64,000 bases of DNA from Datisca glomerata (GCA_003255025.1 QANY01002203.1:275273-339272); one strand, 5' to 3'. Shown: positions 22,500 through 35,938, counted from the stretch's first letter. Notes: a model not told the origin generated them from the sequence alone. Numbers and translations: made by a program.

Positions 22500-24157
22500 T
22501 AACTAATATTATATAGTAATGAAATATCAAATTTCAAAAATATCATTGCTATGTCAAAAAAAACTAACATATGTACAACTCTAAAAATGATCATTCTTGC
22601 ATAGAAAAAATATAAAAGTCATTCTTGCATGTAAAACTTTAAAATGAGCTACACATTATGATTTCCACAATCTTAGATTTATGTAGTTTGGGGTCAAAAT
22701 ATTCTTGGCCCACCTAGAGCTACATACTCTCCATTGACCGGCCGGCTCAATAAAATTTGTGGTAAAGGGGCCAAATTTTAAAATTTACTTTTTAACAGAA
22801 AATAGATACTTAATTACAATTAAGGTAAATTAAACCAACCTCTTCTATAGTTTGCATCAATTACATGGAAACTTCTTGTAGTTTTAAATCCTACATGAAT
22901 AGTGGACAATCCATCTATTTTCTTTTACCTATAAATAATAAGTTGATGCATTTTTTTTCCAAAATTAGTACACTAAGAACTTGCACTTCTTTTCCTAATT
23001 TATATTCTCAAGTACTTGTTATACTACTTATAATACATAGGAAAATTAAATTTAGAATATAACAAATAATAATGACCTACTAGTATGAATTTCTAAAAAA
23101 AGTGCTAGTTGCAAGTCTATCTTGGACGTACGGATTTACTTGTAGCTAAAATTAAACTAGAAAGGGCGTGGGTGTAATTCAACTAAACTAGAGGGGAAAC
23201 TGATATAGTTTGCCCAAAATTGTGGGCAAGTACATTTTGAGTTCTTGGCAATAAAGAAACAAACATCTTCAAAAATTAAGAGCAAGAAATAAGAACAAAA
23301 GTGACAGCAGTTACCGGAAGGCGAGAATTAAGCGCATATTTAAGAGTGGGAGGATCTTAAAACACTTTAAGCTTGCTTAACAGAACCTACGAGCTTCTTC
23401 CATGCCCCCAAAAAAGAACATAAATTTGGGCAATTAAAACACGGGAGACATCTTGAATTTTCTTGAACTCAATTGCAGCAATCATTACCCGAAATCCCAA
23501 AGAAATCAACCCAAGCCATTGGTACGACTTGGTAAGGAAATTCTACAATCCTCAACTAGAGGTCATTTGGGCAGCATCAACTCAATTGTGATCAATGCGT
23601 TGGACACATTTAACATTATGACATTTCTAGATACACTATTGCCATTGAAAAGAGAGGAGGTAACAACTGTCCAGATATTTTGAAAGGAATTCCCTTAATC
23701 GGAGGAAATTAAACGTGTGTGGCGCAATAGGAGCGAATATAGCTCCACGCAGGATACTATGCCGGACTGCTCTAACGCGTGATGTCATTCCAATTCTAAG
23801 CTCAAGTCGTACCTCCTCAAAGTCGATAAGAAAGCGTTGAAGTCTGAGGTAGTACGAAGTACCAATAGAGAACATGGTTAGTGCGCTGACCTCCTTCGCT
23901 AGAAGGTTAACTCCACCAAAGTTGTCGCCTCCAACTACATAAAGTATCAATAGGTAGGCAACTACCATCATTTTACACCTAGTTGTGCTCTCTAACCCTA
24001 TAGTCAAACTAACTTAAGGAGATAAAAGACAGCACCCACTCGGTCTTCATGTTACCTTTCCCCTCTACAGGTTTCAATAACAAGTGATAGGAGATCAATG
24101 ATGCATTAATGATGTCCTCTTTTCTAACTCATTTTCATACATGCAAAAGACCCTTCC
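22500..24157. other. intergenic stretch, no identifiable gene
   Basis: Short frames occur on both strands at 23453-23683 (+) and 23636-24007 (-). The 123-codon reverse frame includes SYYLRLQRFLIDFEEVRLEL, but I recognise no family. GC content rises around 23280-24050, so a decayed host or element gene is possible. Nothing can be assigned. Confidence 0.4.
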
Positions 24158-25460
24158 ATGAAAGAATTTGAAAATTCTGATCTATCAAACATTTCTAACA
24201 ATCTCAAAGAAACCGAAAAGGTAAAGTTCAGAATGCTCAACCAAAATTCATTTAAAATAAAAAATTTCAATGGAAGAACAATTGTTTTTTGCTCAAAATT
24301 TTCATTCATTGATTACGGTCACAATGGATTTAAATATTTAAGGTGGGTCGATGAATTGGACAAAATTCTAGAAGAAGTTGGCTTGAATCATGACTTCAAC
24401 GTAGCTCTGATTCAATGATATGAAAAGGTGGAAAAATAAGTTTTCACAAATATAATGAAATATGTTATAAAGAGTAAAATTTTAACTGTGAACCTGTTGG
24501 AACAGACAATTTTTAAAATTTAATTTTCAGACAAATCAGTCAAAGGATTTTTATACTGGAATGAACTTTTTTCGTCATGCGTGACGGATTTCAAAAAGTC
24601 ATAGGCATGCCGTGGAATCTTTAACTAAAACAATAATCAGTATTATTTTAGAAAGCATGTGAGGTCGATGAATGATTCGATTATAGAGGTGATTCGATTA
24701 TAGAGGAGTCATCGACTCCACAATTAGCCCTTAGAGCCCAAATTAAAGTCGAGTCTTCTACTCCTAGCCAACCTCAATAAACAATTCATGGGTCCATAAG
24801 ACCCAATTACCAATTAGCTATTGTCAATCAATTTGACCCTTTTTTCAATCTCTCAACCTTTTAACACTCAATCGCTCAACCAACCAATTACAAAATATAA
24901 AAAATCATCCATTTATTTTTGAAAAATACCTGGCAAAAATCTTATTCATATTGAGTCTTCATTTGCTCATATAAAAGATCTTGCTCAAATTACAAAAATT
25001 CATTTTATTCCTGATTTTCACTATGTCTCTGGTCACAAGGACAAAAGTCTCAGTTTCTACAGAGATACGCTCTTAGAAACTAAATCCATAAATATTAACT
25101 CAATCGCAAATCCTGAACAAAAAATTATCTATTATTCTTTCTACATTCTTAAAATTGTGACCATGGAGGATTGAAAATCTCAACAATCTGCTCTCAAAAT
25201 ACTATTAAATAAAAAATAGTATAATTATTTAGATTAAATTGATGCTTGGCATACAATTTTTTTTATCAAAATACTGATTTTCGTCCCTCGTGGTTCCTGA
25301 ATTTTGATAAAATTTTCAAAATTGATTTTTCAAATGGGTTCTGAAGATGGTAGTCCATTCATGGTCCTGCTCTCAGAACTATTTCAGATATATTTTCAAC
25401 AATATTTTAATTTATTTTTAAAAATGTACAAGCTCTAATCAATTGATGCCTCTTTTCCTC
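24158..25460 (+). pseudogene. degenerate polyprotein-like relic (retroelement or pararetrovirus-like, tentative)
   Basis: An open piece at 24158-24418 encodes KIKNFNGRTIVFCSKFSF and YLRWVDELDKILEEVG. After a stop-rich segment that still looks like codons (SSTPQLALRAQ near 24707-24740), a second coding-like block at about 24930-25180 gives HIKDLAQITKIHFIPDFHYV and SFYRDTLLETKS without an internal stop. A D-IDAWHTIFF phrase follows near 25230. The order and flavour recall plant polyproteins usually annotated as retroelement or endogenous pararetrovirus. I have no catalytic motif to prove it. The copy is clearly non-functional. Confidence 0.35.
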
Positions 25461-26508
25461 AAATCCTATATTTCTCGAATAAGTATAAAATACTTTGGAT
25501 CCTTAAGGGGTAATATGCAATTGAGGATAAGATTCTCACTCAATAAAGCCAAATATTCAAAAAGCTCAATCCACCAAAATGACTCCATTCAACAATTAAA
25601 TGACCAAAATACCCAAAGGGGTTGTGTCTTGCTACAATGGGCTTTTTCAATGAATGAATAAAAAATGAAATGAAAAAGAAAAAGAAAAATAATATTTTTA
25701 GAAAAATCGCCAAACCTTTAGATTTTTCAATGACTAGACAAGTAAAAGAGAGAAATTTATTTTGGCAAAATGCCAATAATGGATTTATCAAGAAATAAAA
25801 AAATTGAAGATATAGTAATTTCAAATATTATGATGACTCTCCAGTATGAAGCAACGGTCATAATGATTTTCAAGACAAGTAATTATGACTTCTCCAACAC
25901 GAATCAATAATTAATATACGATTTTAAGATAACATTTTTTAAGGAATCTTTATATTTTGTTTTTTTAGAATTATTGTACTAGTTGTCTAAAGATTAAATA
26001 TTTGTTTCTCATTTTCCCTTTAGTCAAAAGTTATAATGTAAGATGTTTCTTACTTTAGTAGAAAAAATAGTGTGGGTAAGTGATGAGTTACCGGTGAACT
26101 CTATTTTCTTTGCCTATAAATTAGATGTCTTCTACCATTTATGATTCATAACTTGGTGTTCACTCATGCTCATTTTGAGAAAAAAATTATTTTAAAAAAT
26201 AAAGTGTTCTTCTTCTTCCTCTTTTGTAATATTTCTTCTTTCTTCTCAACATTAATTAGTGAGTGAGAGTACCAATTAATCATTGCAAATCAAATTTCAA
26301 TTTTGTAATCTTATAAGTTTTCATTTTTTTTTCAATAATCACTTATCTTCTTAATACACTGTCTCTAAATTAAACGCAATTCTGTCTCCTTTGGTATCAA
26401 AGTCAAACCTGGTAGGGTATTTATTACCGTGCCACTAATATTACGTTAAATTGTGAGATAAATTTAATACCCACAAAATCATTATCTCCATTAACCATAA
26501 ATGTGCAA
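25461..26508. other. gene-free AT-rich stretch with possible LTR remnant
   Basis: No gene is seen. Near 26388 the text TGGTATCAAAGTC resembles a mutated tRNA-Met primer site, and a CCTATAAATT TATA-like box lies about 270 bp upstream. The segment about 25850-26387 could therefore be an old copia LTR. No partner LTR or target duplication was found. Confidence 0.3.
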
Positions 26509-26638
26509 TTTACTACCCTAGCCTAAAAATTACAAATCCTTTTTCGCAGGCTCTATTAAAAATTAATGAGTAATTTACCACCCTAGCCTAAAAATTATAA
26601 ATCCTTTTTTGCAGGCTCTATTAAAAATTAATGAGTCC
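26509..26638. repeat. tandem duplication of a 65-bp unit
   Basis: Two adjacent copies (26509-26573 and 26574-26638) share ACCCTAGCCTAAAAATTA and GCAGGCTCTATTAAAAAT. They differ at only a few positions, so the duplication is fairly recent. Confidence 0.9.
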
Positions 26639-26639
26639 A

Positions 26640-26990
26640 TTAACTAAGATCTACAAATATATACATATATGTGTGTGTATGTTTCTACAGACACGCAAGC
26701 ACGCGCGCGTGTCTATATGCGCGCATATGTATAAATTTAGAGAGAAAGATAAATAGAGATAAATAGTGTCTCTTTGATATATTCAAATACTACTATTTTG
26801 GAGAGAGAGACAAATATATTATCTTTAATATATTTGGTTATAACCTAATTTGGAGAAATAGAGTGATCTAGAAAGAGAGAGTGAGAGAGAGATAGAGAGA
26901 AAATAGAGAGAGGGAGATTCGGAGAGAGAGAAAGAGATATTGGGATAGAGAGAAAGAGAGAGAGATTTAATGGATATAAATATAGAGAAA
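26640..26990. repeat. alternating purine-pyrimidine tract and GA-rich microsatellite
   Basis: 26655-26730 is a TA/TG/CG alternating run (TGTGTGTATG, GCGCGCGTGT), a sequence type prone to Z-DNA. 26740-26985 is a degenerate GAGA-rich tract. No gene is seen. Confidence 0.75.
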
Positions 26991-27959
26991 AAATACGAAG
27001 CATGTTAGATTTAAATAAAATAATAAACTAGTAAATTAGTAAGTCACTAAATAGAGAAAACTATTAAATTTAATAAAATTTGATATATTTATTATTATGT
27101 ATTGAAAGTGCTATATTTTATTTTCCAGAAGTTGTTGATAAAATTGAATTTAAAACTAGAGAGGTGTTTAAATAGTATCATTTCAATATTCAAATCGTGA
27201 TATGTGAGCTTTCTTATTATCTGAGTCAAAATGCTAAAAATAACCTTCATTAATAAAAAAAAGAACTCGCAAAATAGAAACTCAAGAGCTCTGTTCAAAT
27301 GTACGTAAAATATTGTTAAAACTACAAGTTCAACCAGAAAATGATTGGTTTCTATACATTTTGGTGACAGTATACATCATATAAATATACTGTTGAATAG
27401 ATGATAGATATATTCATTATACTATTGGTATATTGGGTTGTTTAATTAATTTTACAATTTTATAAATAATTGCGATCAATTTATGCATATTTTGGATGTT
27501 CTATAAAAAATTTACGTGACACCAAGTTCTTATACACGAAATTCTTCTTATATCTTTGCAATCAACTGTGAATAAAAAAGCTCTTCATAAAACAAACCCT
27601 GCTTGAAAAAAATAAACAAAAATCTCAGAAATGAGCTTTGTTCTTTTATCGTAAAATGAGAAATAATGAGAACCAAAATCACGAGTTTCTTCTTTCTCAC
27701 TTCTTTCTTCTTTGTCAATAAATCGAGTAAAAAGAATCGTGACTCATAAACCTAATTAGACGAGAAACTAAAACAGAAATTGAAGAACGCAGTTTGAGCT
27801 TACACTTTGTCGCCAGACGCTATTCATTGCCCAAAAAATACCCAAGAAATAAGTTTTTAGTTACAAGAGCAAAATAATAAAAGAAGAAAATAATTTAAAA
27901 CATGCCATAAAAGGCCCGTACACCTAAATATTCATACAAAAATTACAATAAATAGATGT
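26991..27959. other. gene-free AT-rich stretch
   Basis: Only short non-homologous frames occur. I see no recognisable element or RNA gene. Confidence 0.5.
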
Positions 27960-28205
27960 ACATAAGGGTTGACGACCTCAACGTTGACTACCCGTAAAGC
28001 GCAACTCTTATGGCGTATCGAAAGTGTTTCCACCAAGTACGTACCATGGAGTGTCAACGCTGAGGTGCATCCCTTGGGGTGCCGCCATTGAGGTGCACCC
28101 CTTGAGATGCCGCCACCGAGGTACCCGTGGGGGTCGTCCTCATGGAAGCACCATGGGGTGTCACCCCATGGTAGCACCATTGATGTCACTCTCATGGGTG
28201 TATCA
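27960..28205. repeat. GC-rich palindromic repeat island
   Basis: In strongly AT-rich surroundings this block carries repeated GGTGCAYCCC / CACCATGG motifs. It includes an 11-bp perfect inverted repeat around one central base at 28150-28172 (ACCATGGGGTG and its complement). Open frames on both strands here are by-products of the GC-rich repeat. The style resembles the hairpin-rich block in the copia-3 LTR at 59900-60060, so it may be part of an old LTR. Confidence 0.6.
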
Positions 28206-28923
28206 AAACATATAATTACTGTAAATATACATTGACACTGCAATTATGTCATTCTAATTATTTATAATTACCTATTTACCTGTACATATAATTGGATGAT
28301 TTGTTTTTGCTTGGGCTATATTATTATTCTGCACAATACATATTGATTCGACATGTATTCTCTCCTAAAATAATATTTGAATAAATGTCTAGTGTAAATA
28401 ATAATTTTATATATGATAAAAGAATTATTTACATTAACAGGTATTCTAATGGACAATATAATGATATATAAAAACATGTTGGATACAAATCAAATCCAAT
28501 TTTATGTGTTAATCATGTAATTATGAAATATACATGTAAATGACATAATTTTATACATCAAACTTTATTTCTCAGATTTTTTCATAAGAAAATTTCAATA
28601 TTCAACATTAATATTTATTAACCATAATGGGAATTGAATGGAAGCAATTTACGTGGGATGTGTAAATCGTTTAGATATGGTACTATTGCAATAAGAGAGG
28701 ATTTTGGTTGTTCTAATGATTTAATAAGAGAGAGAATTTGGGGAGTGCAAAATTTGAATTTTTAGAGGACAGAGAGAGGAATTTGGTAGTTAAAAAGTTG
28801 ATTCAGTTCGGAAAGTGGTTTTTCAAATTTAACGGATTAAATGTAAGTTCCTTTTTTGAGAGAAAAAAGGATCTCCCATTTAACTTGCGGAAAGTAAAAA
28901 TAGAGAAATGGTAGTTGTGGAGT

Positions 28924-29286
28924 AAGAGTGTTCACGGTTCGACGATAAAATCGAATCGAATCGAATCGTGAATACTAAAAGAATTGAATCGAACTGAACC
29001 ATGAGTTTCGATTTGGTTAAGTTCGGTTATTCGGTTCGATATTATTAATAAAAATAATTGTTTAAATAATTTTTTAATGATATTATTGAAAAAACAAATA
29101 TAAAATTAAAGTTTTAGTTCAGTTCGGTTCGGTTTGGTTTTATAAGAAATTATACATAAAAAATTAAAAAAATCATATAAATTAAAAGTTTCGATTCAAT
29201 TCGATGATTTTTTCGAACCGAATATACATAAAGAGCCTACCAAACCGATCATTTTTTGTTCGGTTTAGTTTTGAACAGCCCTATAA
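28924..29286. mobile_element. hAT-type MITE, 363 bp
   Basis: A perfect 8-bp duplication TGTGGAGT flanks the element (28916-28923 and 29287-29294). The left end reads AAGAGTGTTCACGGTTCG; the right end on the reverse strand reads TTATAGGGCTGTTCAAAAC. The subterminal regions are rich in GGTTCGG / CCGAACC, as in the larger hAT element at 11944-13758, which suggests a related family. It has no coding capacity. Confidence 0.7.
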
Positions 29287-29294
29287 TGTGGAGT

Positions 29295-32200
29295 GAGAAA
29301 AGTGTGGCCATGTGGTAAAAAAAGAGTTTTGGCTACACTGATAATCATCAAGAGTCAGGCCAAATAGAAATGTTTTTTTAAATATCACTCTTTTTCAATT
29401 TATTAATTAAAACTTACCTATTTTGTTGATTTAAAACAAATGAAGGATATTTTCGGTAGGTTAGATCTACAAAATTTGAAGATTTTGAAAATTTGACAAA
29501 AAAAAAACTAATCTTTTGAAATCCTTGACACAAATTTAATTATGTCTTACAATATTAGTATATAGCTAATTATGCCATATTCATATCTACAACAAAGATG
29601 CTGGGCCTATTATAGAACTCTTGCCTCTTGGCCCAAAACATTTTCTATTTTAAGAATATTAATGATCATAAATACATCATGATAAAAAAATTATAGAAGA
29701 CGCCTATAAGTATTAAAGCCATCCAAAATTAGGCGTAAATTTACCGGAAAAGAATTTGACAAATCTTCCCTGCCAAATAATTTCAAATTTTCAAAATATA
29801 CCTTGAAATTTTACTTGCATATAATTTGTTTTTTGGTTAGCCTCGAGTCTCCGGGGAGTATAGTTCACCGACTAATCCCAAGGGCGTACAAACTCTCGAT
29901 AGAGAATTTTTCATAAATACACCTCAATTAATTCAGAAGATAATCCTCAATTCAATGGTCACGAAATTACAATGACTCAGTTTGAACTCGTGATATGGAG
30001 GAACAAACCCAAGCCTCACACAATTTGTTTTTTCAGAATAACTTTGTGGATAAAATATAACCAGATATTCAATTAATCAAAATACTTAATGAAGAAAGAA
30101 TTAAGCAAACTTCAGGGAGAAATTTATATTGTAATCCTAGTTGTATACTTTTGAAACCAAATATAAATTAATTTATGTTTAATAAGACAATGCATCATTA
30201 CTAAAATACAGAAAATATATATGTAGTTTTATCGTTTCTTCCAAATGGCATGAGCATGTTCAATTCGCAACTTGCTATATATAATTTACATTGCCTAACA
30301 GACATCATCATGGCTAAGCTTCTTATTAAAGCAAATTAATTGAATCGATCAACAGTCTAATGTTAAATAAATATATTTTATACCTAAATATGTAACAAAA
30401 AATATTTAAATTTCCTTTCTTAAATAAATTTTATTTCGGCGTTATATAGAATGGGTTCCACTCTAACAGCTCTTGAAAATGAAATCCTAGTCATTGTATG
30501 AACTATTAACCTAAACTCCATATAATAATACTCCATGCTTTGTACGTATTAAGTTCAGTTGTTATGTGAATCATTATTTAATTAATTAATCTTACTTTAT
30601 GAATAAAACTGAGGGCGTGCATCACGATAAGCACAGCAACCAATATAAAAAGATTAACCGAAACTCAAATTAAGCTATACTGTTAATGATGATACGACCT
30701 GAAGTAATTTAAGAGTCGTGCTACTGCCTACTGGTAGTGGTAGTTGGTAAAAGTTTTGGTCAATATTTGAGAGATTGGACCAGTGCCGCCACCTTTTGGT
30801 ACACCAACCAATGAGCAAGAAACTGTGTTGATGCATTGTTTAATTTTCTTCTACAAAATAAACTATAGTCGGTGGCAATTTTGACACTCAAATGTTTGTT
30901 TTATTTAAAGGGAAAATAGGTGCATATAATCTTTTGGGCGATGTTAATTTTCTTTAACTTGTAAAAGAGGAAAAAAAGAATTTCGGTTGACAAATTATCT
31001 GTACTATATAAAAGTGTAAAAATGAGACAGATTACTTATACTTGTATAAAAGGGTAGAAGTTAAAGAAATATTTTTAGGCAATATTGCTCCTAATTACCT
31101 TTCAAATTTTTTACAATGTTCTTAAGCATAAAATTAAACTTACAAGATTATACGAAGAGTTTCTCAATCATTTTATTTAAATATCATATTTAAAGATATT
31201 CTCTCTTCATTATTGCCATCTAAAATATAAAAAGATAAATTATAAGTAAATTTAATAGTATCAAATTCACTCCATACTTCTTTAGCTAACTATTTTAGGT
31301 AATATGGATTACAAGTATATCTTCAAATTTAATGAAAAAATAATAATATTAAGCACAGTAATTGAATTTTTTTGTATATAAATTGTTTGCTTTAACTCAA
31401 TTTGACTCGAATTATTTTTTCATGATCATGTGTATGATTCTATAACTAGACATCTACAATATTTTTGAATGAATCAAAATATCGTAGGTCAAGAAATGTA
31501 CATCGCACGTGATATTTTATTTGTAATGAAGATTTTTTTTGAATTTATAAATTGATTTATTAAAGAGAGTTGCAACTATTATTTAATTTATTAAGCAAAC
31601 TGTCAATTTTTTTTATAATTTGGACGTGTAGAAAGGATAATCATGTATATCCTGTACATATTTTATTAGGATTGGTAGAGATCAACACATGAGCTTAAAT
31701 CATCAAGTTATCCACTAGAATGACATAGCTCCAATTTTCTAATGGATTTCATTAACAAGTTCTAATGATAATCATTAAAGATAGGTTTCAAATGTATGAT
31801 CAATTACTAAAATGAGTTAAAGAATATTTATACATTAATCTGTATTAGGAGGAAAATCCCATGGTGATTGGGCGTCAATGCTTATAGCTGGAACACAGTG
31901 GAATTCGGTGTGAAAGATTCCAACTGTTTTACTTAATACTGGCCGCATGAGAAAGGTAGTTAATTTGCATCTCTTTCTATCTTAGTCTTACTAATTAAAA
32001 GAGGTTTAGAACGAAAAATCCAGAACGTACTCTTTTATTAGTAATTTAAAATGGATTTAAATGGAAATTTTTTTATTTCTCTTTTCACCCTTTAAACTCT
32101 ATTTAAATACAAGATAAAATTCGTATTTCTCTTACTTTCATTAATTCATTTATAAATAAAAAATTTACTTTTATCCAATACTATATTTTCATTGATAATT

Positions 32201-35200
32201 TAAAAAACAAATTCATTCCTTATCTTTAAAATCCCTCCACCATATGTAAAAGTTATATTATGTTTTACAAGATCTAAACCTAATTTAGATATATCTCATC
32301 TCATCTTACTTTACTATGTTAAAAGATCGTTTAAAGGGAGAGAATATTTTGATTTCCTTTTCAACTTTAAAACCTCATTTAGGTATAGGATATAGGGAAG
32401 ATAGTAGGAAAAGACAGATTTTGAGGGTCAAGTTGCAAAAATGGCCAAATATGATCATGGTAAATAATTTATTTACCGAAATTTTACATTAGTAAATAAA
32501 TAATTTACTACATTTCGGCCATTTTTGAAAAAAACATATTTACAACTGGAACTAGGAAATGAGTCATTTTTTCAGTTCTCCCGAGGATATGATATGTATT
32601 CCTCTTTTTTCTTAATTTATTTTTATTCAGTATTATTTCTTCATTAGTAATTTGAAAATGTAAAACGTCATTCATTTTTGTGAAACTACTCTAATATTCA
32701 GTTTTAATAAATTTTCACGATTTAAACTAGATATTGATATAAGAGAATATATGCACTTCCTATTTTTTCATTAATTCTTTTATACATCGAAAATTTATTT
32801 TTATATAATACTATTTTTATTATTAATAATTTGGAATAAATTTGATTCTTCTTAAACCCCCAACACTCCTCTAATATACATGTAAAGGCTAATAATAGTC
32901 TTCTGCACAGGAAACACTAGCACCGTATGTATGAGATTCTAACATCCCCTTTGGTGCATGCACAATCCGACTATGATACCATTTAGTAAGCTTAACAGTT
33001 TTAAGTCATAATCCTTGATTACAAATTGACAAGATTTAATTTTGAAGATCTAGTCAATGTAGTAAGTACATTGCACGTAGTATGTCATTTTAATATTTAA
33101 ATTTTTTTATTGTATATCATAGTTCAAAACTATTTATAAAAGATGAAAGTGTCAAAATATGATAAGTCAGTGAAATTCAATTAATTGTTTTCATTACATT
33201 AACTTTTTTATTTTATAATGAACGTACAGATGATAACAAAGTTTAATATTTTTTTAACTAAAGCAAAAATGAATACAAAGACAAAAGAGATAAACATTGG
33301 AAATTTAAAAATATCTTATCTAATTAATTATTATTATGTCTTAATTCATTGAAATTAATAATTAATATATTAATTAGAATAATTAAATATTTGAAATTGA
33401 CAACCAATCACATTTTGTCATATGAAAAAAATATTATTAAAATAATAAATTATAACTTAGATGACATTGTTCATAATTTATTTTTGTGTCATATAACTCT
33501 TAATATATTATAGATTTTAATTTTTTTAAACGCTCTTTACAAAAAATTAGTAGTAGGAAGGATTGAACTCATTATTCAATAAAGAACATTGTGTGTACTC
33601 ATCACAGCACCAAAATCTTTCAGGGCTGAAGTTTATAATTAATCGAACGAATGGTGATAAAGACGTACCAAAGTCTCCGAGATGGTAGTGAGATTTGAAA
33701 GCCTTAGGCTTGATTAAGAAATTTAAGTCACTTATCACCTTAACCAATGTTTGAAGTGAGTTTTTAATTTTCAAATCAGTCGTCAAATCAAGAGCATTAT
33801 TTTATAAAGAAAAAACTCCACAATTTGATCCAAATCGAAGAGAGCCCCACATTTTGATGGAGAATAACCTATCTAAATACCATTTTCTCTTACTGACCAT
33901 TTTATCCGAGGAAAAAAACAACCAAGATCCATCTTTTTTTCTTATCAAGCAAGGCGGCCAAAATTTTTTTTTTCCATTGACAGCCTAACAGAAATTATGG
34001 AGAACAATTAATAATCCTTAAATGATCCTTAAATTATGTTATTTAGAAAACTACTTAAAAAAACAATATTAGATTTCCGTTAGAAGCAGATTAATAACAC
34101 TTTCTTATTCAGTCGATTTTTCTATAAAAAAACGAATACTTTTGATATACTACAATATTTTTATCTGTTAGAATTTTTGTCTATATTCATTATGTACGGG
34201 TTAAAACGACTTAATTCCCCGGCCACCTCTAATAACTTTATCTAGAGTTTGACATTTTACCTTAATAAATTTAATGTGAAATATGTGAAATGAAAATTTC
34301 AAACTAAAGATCAATAGAGACGTCAATATCATATTGATCTAGGTCGTCTTTCCATCTTATAAAGATAACTAATTATGAAAGACTTCATCGCTTCTAGCTT
34401 AGCTAACAATCCTTGGTTTCCAAACATTTATAGGAGACTGTACTTAATATCCAAGGTTACGCTTCTAGTTAACATAATTAGTACCATCGAGTTTATTTTC
34501 TTTCATAACAGATGCTAACAACTCATGTACGGCAATTGCGTACAGAAAAATAATCAAATCTAATTTAAGCACACATAGTAACATGATCATAAAAACTCAA
34601 CAAAATATGCAAAGTATGTAATGATATTTTAACTCTCATAAACATATGCACGTTTAAGCAGAACACACATTTAAAAGTAGGTTGGATAGTCTAATCTTAT
34701 TAAATACTAATACGATATCAATACTTTGTAATGCTACTAATATGGTATTAATACTTCGTAACTAAGACTAAGATTTGGTCTATAAAAAATAAGTAATAAG
34801 AACCGATTAGACGATATACTACAGAAACGTGACAACTGGATAGCTCCTACTTAGGCAAGTCGTTCCCATTTATTCACTTGTCAATATGAATATTATGAAG
34901 ACCATACTTGTGTATCTGATGCTTCAGATATCCTCCTTTAAGTAGCTTCCAAGATTGAAGATAATGTACTTTAACACATTTATTATGATCCAATAATATA
35001 GACAGTAAATTTTGATTAATAATCTCACTCCGACTTGATTTTCTAAATATGCGAGTTCTCATAACCGTGAGTTACTAAGTGTCATTAGATAATTTCCAAC
35101 TGAATATGTAGTAACTTACTTTGATTAGACAAACATGCTCAATTACTAAATATTTGAGTTAAAACAATTTTCTCTAAATTCTAATAATCTCACAATTCAA

Positions 35201-35312
35201 TTATTCACTAATTAAATATCTAGCAAGATTATTAAAATAAAAAATTATATTTAAAATGAACTTAATAACAAGCTTCTAGGGCAAGTCATTTTACACTCAT
35301 AATTGTTTATGT
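29295..35312. other. long gene-free AT-rich stretch
   Basis: No coding gene is supported. Contents noted: a foldback element at 32436-32527; two loosely similar AT-rich blocks at about 32020-32260 and 32580-32880; and a segment at about 34100-35312 that looks like an internal or LTR part of an old element in minus orientation. That segment was split from 40575 onward by the gypsy-2 insertion. The frame at 33547-33786 (-) has no recognised family. Confidence 0.45.
32436..32527. mobile_element. short foldback / MITE-like inverted repeat
   Basis: The 92-bp segment begins CAAAAATGGCC and ends GGCCATTTTTG. Its inner halves (GTAAATAATTTATTTAC and GTAAATAAATAATTTAC) are complementary, so nearly the whole unit forms one hairpin. 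No target duplication could be fixed in the AT-rich flanks. Confidence 0.5.
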
Positions 35313-35938
35313 TGTAGATATTGTATTCTGTCCGGTCCAATACTTTAAAAATATAAACTTTTTTAGCCCATATACTAGTTTGAGACTATATGTATAATTT
35401 GAAAAATAGTCCAAGGCCTAAAAATAAGAAGAATTGTCCAATGACTAAAAAATAAAAAAAGAGCAAAATGATTAAAAATAAAAAGTGAAGTCCTAAGTTT
35501 GCCTATAAATAGAGGGGAAATCTTCACTTGAAAGGAGGATTGAGGAGAGTGAGAAAGAGATGTGATTTTAGAGAAAGAAAAAGAGAGGTCTTGAGAGATA
35601 ATGAGAGTCTGTGGAAAAATATGAGAGACTTTCTAAGAGAGAGAAAAATAGAGTCTTTATTTCTATTCATCTTTCATTTTCTCCTATCTTTTTTCTTAAG
35701 ATAATTTAAATTTCTTGCACTTTAGCTTACGATATATCTTGTTCATTATTCTTCACCATGTCTCTTCTTTATACTCATGTAGTTGATATTTTTTTGTTTC
35801 TTTTTCAATACATAAATGGTTTGTTAATTATTTATCATTTCTCCTACTCTTCATCTTAAGTTGTATTTTCATGCATTGTTGATTTCTTTACAAGTTTGAT
35901 AATGAGATGTCTTTATCATCAACTCAATCAATGAGGAT
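35313..35938 (+). repeat. 5' LTR of gypsy-2, truncated
   Basis: It aligns with the first roughly 620 bp of the 3' LTR (38407-39030), including a TATAAATA box at 35504-35511 in the context GCCTATAAATAG. Alignment stops at AATGAGGATGAG; the 3' LTR goes on as GATAAAGC, whereas here the sequence jumps to CCAGACACAAG of the polyprotein. Confidence 0.88.

Noticed and set aside
23636..24007. 123-codon reverse-strand frame as a host gene
   Set aside because: No recognised motif, no convincing upstream or downstream exon, and the opposite strand is equally open.
25850..26400. Old copia LTR with primer site at 26388
   Set aside because: It has only a primer-like match and a TATA-like box, with no partner LTR, no CA end and no target duplication. 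It is mentioned only as a possibility in the stretch entry.
26640..26990. CRISPR-like or regulatory array
   Set aside because: It is a simple GA-rich microsatellite without spacers, in plant DNA.
28024..28243. Cysteine- and histidine-rich short peptides on both strands
   Set aside because: They arise from a GC-rich palindromic repeat and are open on both strands, the usual sign of non-coding repeats.
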